This document shows, in pieces, positions 5,964-8,096 of a DNA stretch of 8,096 bases. How positions within the stretch are numbered: position 1 is the stretch's first letter; each line of letters begins with the position of its first letter. A program made the position numbers and the translations under genes. The stretch is taken from positions 1 through 8,096 of the forward strand of contig JBFMFE010000211.1 of NCBI GenBank assembly GCA_040752295.1. Reading direction: 5' to 3'. This stretch comes from JBFMFE01 sp040752295 (lineage in GTDB: Bacteria; UBP15; UBA6099; JBFMBQ01). The notes under the pieces are model-generated. The model saw only the letters and a program-made list of their open reading frames with translations, had not been told where the DNA came from and did no database searches.

Positions 5964-6429
5964 ATTCAAGCACCTCTTTCGGCGTACATATTTCAATCCC
6001 GCGAAGGCCCCGTAGATGATTCAATTCGTTTACCATCGTTTTCGTTTTCATTCTTACAATATGTTTCAGATTCCAGCTTACCAGAATATCAATCTCATTT
6101 TCAGTCGCAAGGGCGACATGTGAAAGATCCGCCAGTTGCTCTTCCGACAGCAACCCATTGCCAATGTAATAATAAACGAGTCCTCTTGATTCTTCAGAGT
6201 ACTCTAACATTTTTGGACGATATTTCTTCAACGCTCCGACAAGCCTGTTTTCGACTTCCTCGGGCGCATTGCCGAGTTCCTTTTCGACGACGTCCGATAT
6301 GAAAATGTCATATTTTCCCGTTTCTATCTCTTCAAACAGCCTTTCAGTCAGAGCACGTTTATCCGGCGCGTCCTCCGCAAACAGGAAATTCCAGACCGAT
6401 GTCTCGACGTAAAGCTTCAGCTTCTTCAC
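5953..6429 (-). CDS. PIN-domain protein (VapC-like ribonuclease, putative toxin)
   Basis: 158 residues, the size of a single-domain PIN nuclease. Seen in order: LYVETSVWNFLF (6-17), where the usual first catalytic Asp is Glu 9; ISDVVEKELG (44-53) with Glu 51; LADLSHVALATENEIDILVS (99-118) with Asp 101; and SWNLKHIV (118-125). PIN domains are Mg-dependent ribonucleases that use a cluster of acidic residues; VapC toxins cut tRNA, rRNA or mRNA. The ETS and SWNxKHIV variants look to me like a recognised PIN subgroup, so the Glu is probably a subgroup trait rather than inactivation. The start is GTG 6429. An in-frame TAA lies four codons upstream, and no good ribosome binding site is visible, so translation may depend on the preceding ORF. 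The small protein downstream overlaps by 11 bp and is the likely antitoxin. The target RNA cannot be told from sequence. Confidence 0.85.
   Translation of the reverse strand: MKKLKLYVETSVWNFLFAEDAPDKRALTERLFEEIETGKYDIFISDVVEKELGNAPEEVENRLVGALKKYRPKMLEYSEESRGLVYYYIGNGLLSEEQLADLSHVALATENEIDILVSWNLKHIVRMKTKTMVNELNHLRGLRGIEICTPKEVLEYDR
5971..5977 (-). promoter_or_regulatory. Ribosome binding site for the small PIN partner gene
   Basis: AGAGGTG on the minus strand, seven bases before ATG 5963, lying inside the 3' end of the PIN gene. It favours the 61-residue form over the 72-residue form. Confidence 0.7.
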
Positions 6430-6438
6430 GATTTTATT

Positions 6439-6585
6439 TTACTTCAACCCGGGATTTCTTTCCAGCGCGTGTTTCTTGCGGTTGTCTCTGTTATCAGGGA
6501 ACAGGGCAATCGCTTGAAGGGTATCCCGTTTTACCCCCGATTGTTCAGATTGTGCGAAATTAGTAAAATTGTTTGAAATATTCAT
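6439..6585 (-). CDS. Possible 48-residue ORF upstream of the PIN gene, or remnant of a longer gene
   Basis: An ATG at 6585 opens 48 codons to a TAA at 6439-6441, nine bases before the PIN GTG. The ORF overlaps the end of the exported-protein gene by 26 bp in another frame. The N-terminal part looks random (MNISNNFTNFAQSEQSG), but residues 18-48 (VKRDTLQAIALFPDN, then RKKHALERNPGLK) have the character of a real protein tail: an amphipathic helix, then a basic helix. It could be a small antitoxin or leader translated ahead of the PIN gene, which itself lacks a clear ribosome binding site. It could also be the last 30 or so codons of a gene cut off when the neighbouring gene arrived. The only ribosome-site candidate is a weak TGGAAC. 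It otherwise occupies the 130-bp gap between the exported-protein and PIN genes, in which I see nothing else. Confidence 0.35.
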   Translation of the reverse strand: MNISNNFTNFAQSEQSGVKRDTLQAIALFPDNRDNRKKHALERNPGLK

Positions 6586-8059
6586 CAAGTTCCACACTAC
6601 GATGGAAACCATTCTTCTTCAGAATCTGATAGACCGCTCTGATTGTTGGATAGAACCGCGAATCGCGGTTCTCCACAAGAAACCGCTCATAACTTTTTTG
6701 CAACTCAGGCACAATTTTCTCATTCTCGTAAGCCGGGGTGTTAGCTTCCCCCGTCAGATAAAGTCTAACTTGCCGTTTTAAAATCCGGTTAGTATAGTAT
6801 CCTTCTACCTCTGTGAAAGTTTCGAGTAAATGTGGGTGTTTCTTCGCAAAATCCTCCCATCGGATGATCCGCTTTCTCAAGTCGTCCCAGCCAATGACCA
6901 ACGCCGCATCATGGAGGACCCGCTGCTGGTTCTCATGAATCATGAATATGATGAATTCCTTGAGCTCGAAATCAAACCCGTTAAGAACCTTCTCCGAAAG
7001 GAAACTGAAATCCTCCTCGGTGTACCAATCCCCCTCTCCCATATGGAAACCAAATCCAGAATCTTGATAGGCGTACAGCACATTCAGTTCATTTGAGTAC
7101 TTCTTGCGTATCTCCTCTGCCTTCGTGTCTTTTGCCTTCCGAAAATAGGGGATAGGATTCACCCACCGGTTAGGTGCGAAGGTAGCCATCTCATGCAGAA
7201 CATTATTTAGTTTTGCATCTCGGTAGGGCTCTAAGTCCGATTCATAGAGAACTCGGTGATAGAAATCCCGAAACATTCTTAATCCTGCTTGTGCATTTGT
7301 TTTATCTTTCAGAAAAATGTCACGATATGCCTTGACGGCTTTAGGGATAGACTCCCAGTCGCCCACCGGCAATGTGGTGAGGGCTTCTTTGAAATCCGCA
7401 ATGCTTTGTGCCTCCGGTCTGCGCAGGTCGACCATAAATTCCTTCAAGCCTTTCAGTTCCGGATGTGTCTCAAGAAATTCTCTCGTCCCATCACGTATCA
7501 TGTCTTGATAGATAAACTTATCTTCTTCCACATCGTAAATGAGGTCCGAGCCAGTATCCTGATTCCACCACACTCGAATGGTAACAATCTTTTCCCCAAG
7601 CCATCCCGCAACAGGCGCTACATCGCAAGCGTGATCTTTTAATTGAATTTCATCCAGATGCACCAGTCCCCGATACACGTAAACCAAACTCGTGCACACG
7701 CCGCTTTTCTCTTCGCGTTCGTTGCGAACACTGAACCAATAATCACCATTCGGTGACATGGACAAACTCAACTTCCTGGCAAATTTTTGTTCTACAGAAT
7801 TCTGGATAGCAAGTTTCCGTACAATCCGCGAGGCGTAGTTTTCATCAAAGGGACCGTGCACAATCCGAGGCGCCTTCCAGTGTTCGGGACCCAACTGCCA
7901 TGCAGAGCAGCAAGCTATGCACACGGTTTGTTCAAGCAGCAAAAGCAAAAAAATAGTTCTCAGAAGAGTAGTGAACTTTCGTACTTTTTGGTTCCCGCTC
8001 CACGGAGGAAGCTTTAAAGACAGATGAATTTTATTTATGTCCGATGCAAATCCGATCAT
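6560..8059 (-). CDS. Unrecognised exported or membrane-anchored protein
   Basis: 499 residues from ATG 8059. I do not recognise a family. Residues 27-53 form a signal-like segment: basic RKFTTLLR, a hydrophobic core TIFLLLLLEQTVCIACCSAW interrupted by Glu 43, and small residues before a possible cleavage at CSA/W (52-54). The IACC is not a good lipobox. About residues 70-190 look beta-rich with paired Cys (C121, C144) and strands such as GDYWFSVRNE and KIVTIRVWWNQDTGS, suggesting propeller-like blades. Residues 205-499 are mainly helical, charged and aromatic (YRDIFLKDK, FIIFMIHENQQRV, SRFYPTIRAVYQILKKNGF). No catalytic motif stands out. The start is uncertain: 25 residues precede the signal-like segment, no ribosome binding site is clear, and the frame stays open to the window edge, so the gene could begin beyond it. 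GC content is about 40%, far below the left-hand genes, suggesting transfer. Confidence 0.7.
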   Translation of the reverse strand: MIGFASDINKIHLSLKLPPWSGNQKVRKFTTLLRTIFLLLLLEQTVCIACCSAWQLGPEHWKAPRIVHGPFDENYASRIVRKLAIQNSVEQKFARKLSLSMSPNGDYWFSVRNEREEKSGVCTSLVYVYRGLVHLDEIQLKDHACDVAPVAGWLGEKIVTIRVWWNQDTGSDLIYDVEEDKFIYQDMIRDGTREFLETHPELKGLKEFMVDLRRPEAQSIADFKEALTTLPVGDWESIPKAVKAYRDIFLKDKTNAQAGLRMFRDFYHRVLYESDLEPYRDAKLNNVLHEMATFAPNRWVNPIPYFRKAKDTKAEEIRKKYSNELNVLYAYQDSGFGFHMGEGDWYTEEDFSFLSEKVLNGFDFELKEFIIFMIHENQQRVLHDAALVIGWDDLRKRIIRWEDFAKKHPHLLETFTEVEGYYTNRILKRQVRLYLTGEANTPAYENEKIVPELQKSYERFLVENRDSRFYPTIRAVYQILKKNGFHRSVELDEYFKQFY

Positions 8060-8096
8060 GCGAAAATCAATATGCGCGAAACGCCTTGGAGTGCGG

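Noticed and set aside
5964..5996. 11-codon extension of the small PIN partner
   Set aside because: The extension reads MKYVRRKRCLN from within the PIN gene, and the good ribosome site is placed for ATG 5963 instead.
6120..7642. Short plus-strand open frames across the AT-richer segment
   Set aside because: They are antisense to the PIN and exported-protein genes, have no ribosome sites or domain patterns, and are of lengths expected by chance.
1..8096. CRISPR array, tRNA, integrase, insertion sequence or attachment site
   Set aside because: I looked for evenly spaced repeats, cloverleaf-like stretches, transposase or recombinase motifs and long direct or inverted repeats, and saw none.

Overview
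The window looks like bacterial chromosome from an organism I cannot place to phylum. It has Shine-Dalgarno sequences, GTG and TTG starts, overlapping stop/start codons and almost no non-coding DNA. The first 5.75 kb is GC-rich (hand counts of 60-base blocks: 38/60 at 2401-2460, 46/60 at 4981-5040). From about 5,780 to the right edge the composition drops sharply (27/60 at 5821-5880, 23/60 at 6781-6840, 24/60 at 7501-7560). The gene content (acyl-CoA ligase, SCP2-like protein, DUF362 protein, protoporphyrinogen-oxidase-like flavoprotein) would fit an environmental, possibly anaerobic, lineage, but that is only an impression.

Layout. At the left edge, 1-420 (+) is the 3' end of a metallo-beta-lactamase-fold hydrolase gene. 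It converges on a block of five minus-strand genes. In transcription order these are a FAD-dependent protoporphyrinogen-oxidase/amine-oxidase-family enzyme (5752-4421), a small four-helix membrane protein of unknown function (4366-3905), an AMP-forming acyl-CoA ligase (3854-2343, GTG start), a membrane-anchored SCP2-like protein (2346-1825, TTG start) and a DUF362 protein (1828-446). The last three overlap by 4 bp at each junction (TTGA, ATGA) and are almost certainly translated in a coupled way. A reasonable but unproven reading is a lipid or carboxylic-acid module at the membrane: the ligase activates an acid as its CoA thioester, the SCP2-like protein holds a lipid-like ligand, and the DUF362 and flavin proteins add redox or unknown steps.

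The AT-richer right-hand part, also on the minus strand, holds a 499-residue, probably exported protein that I do not recognise (8059-6560), a possible 48-codon ORF overlapping its end (6585-6439), a PIN-domain nuclease (6429-5953, GTG start) and a 61-residue charged helical protein whose start overlaps the PIN stop by 11 bp (5963-5778). The last two look like a VapC-type toxin-antitoxin pair in toxin-first order. The composition change falls at the 25-bp gap between this pair and the flavoprotein gene, so the right-hand segment is a candidate for acquired DNA, although no integrase, transposase, tRNA or terminal repeat is visible.

I see no tRNA, rRNA, CRISPR array, insertion sequence or convincing intrinsic terminator with a T-run. 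No gene-free stretch exceeds 300 bases. The best candidates for something undescribed are the coupled ligase/SCP2/DUF362 trio, the orphan exported protein, and the PIN pair with its hidden upstream ORF.
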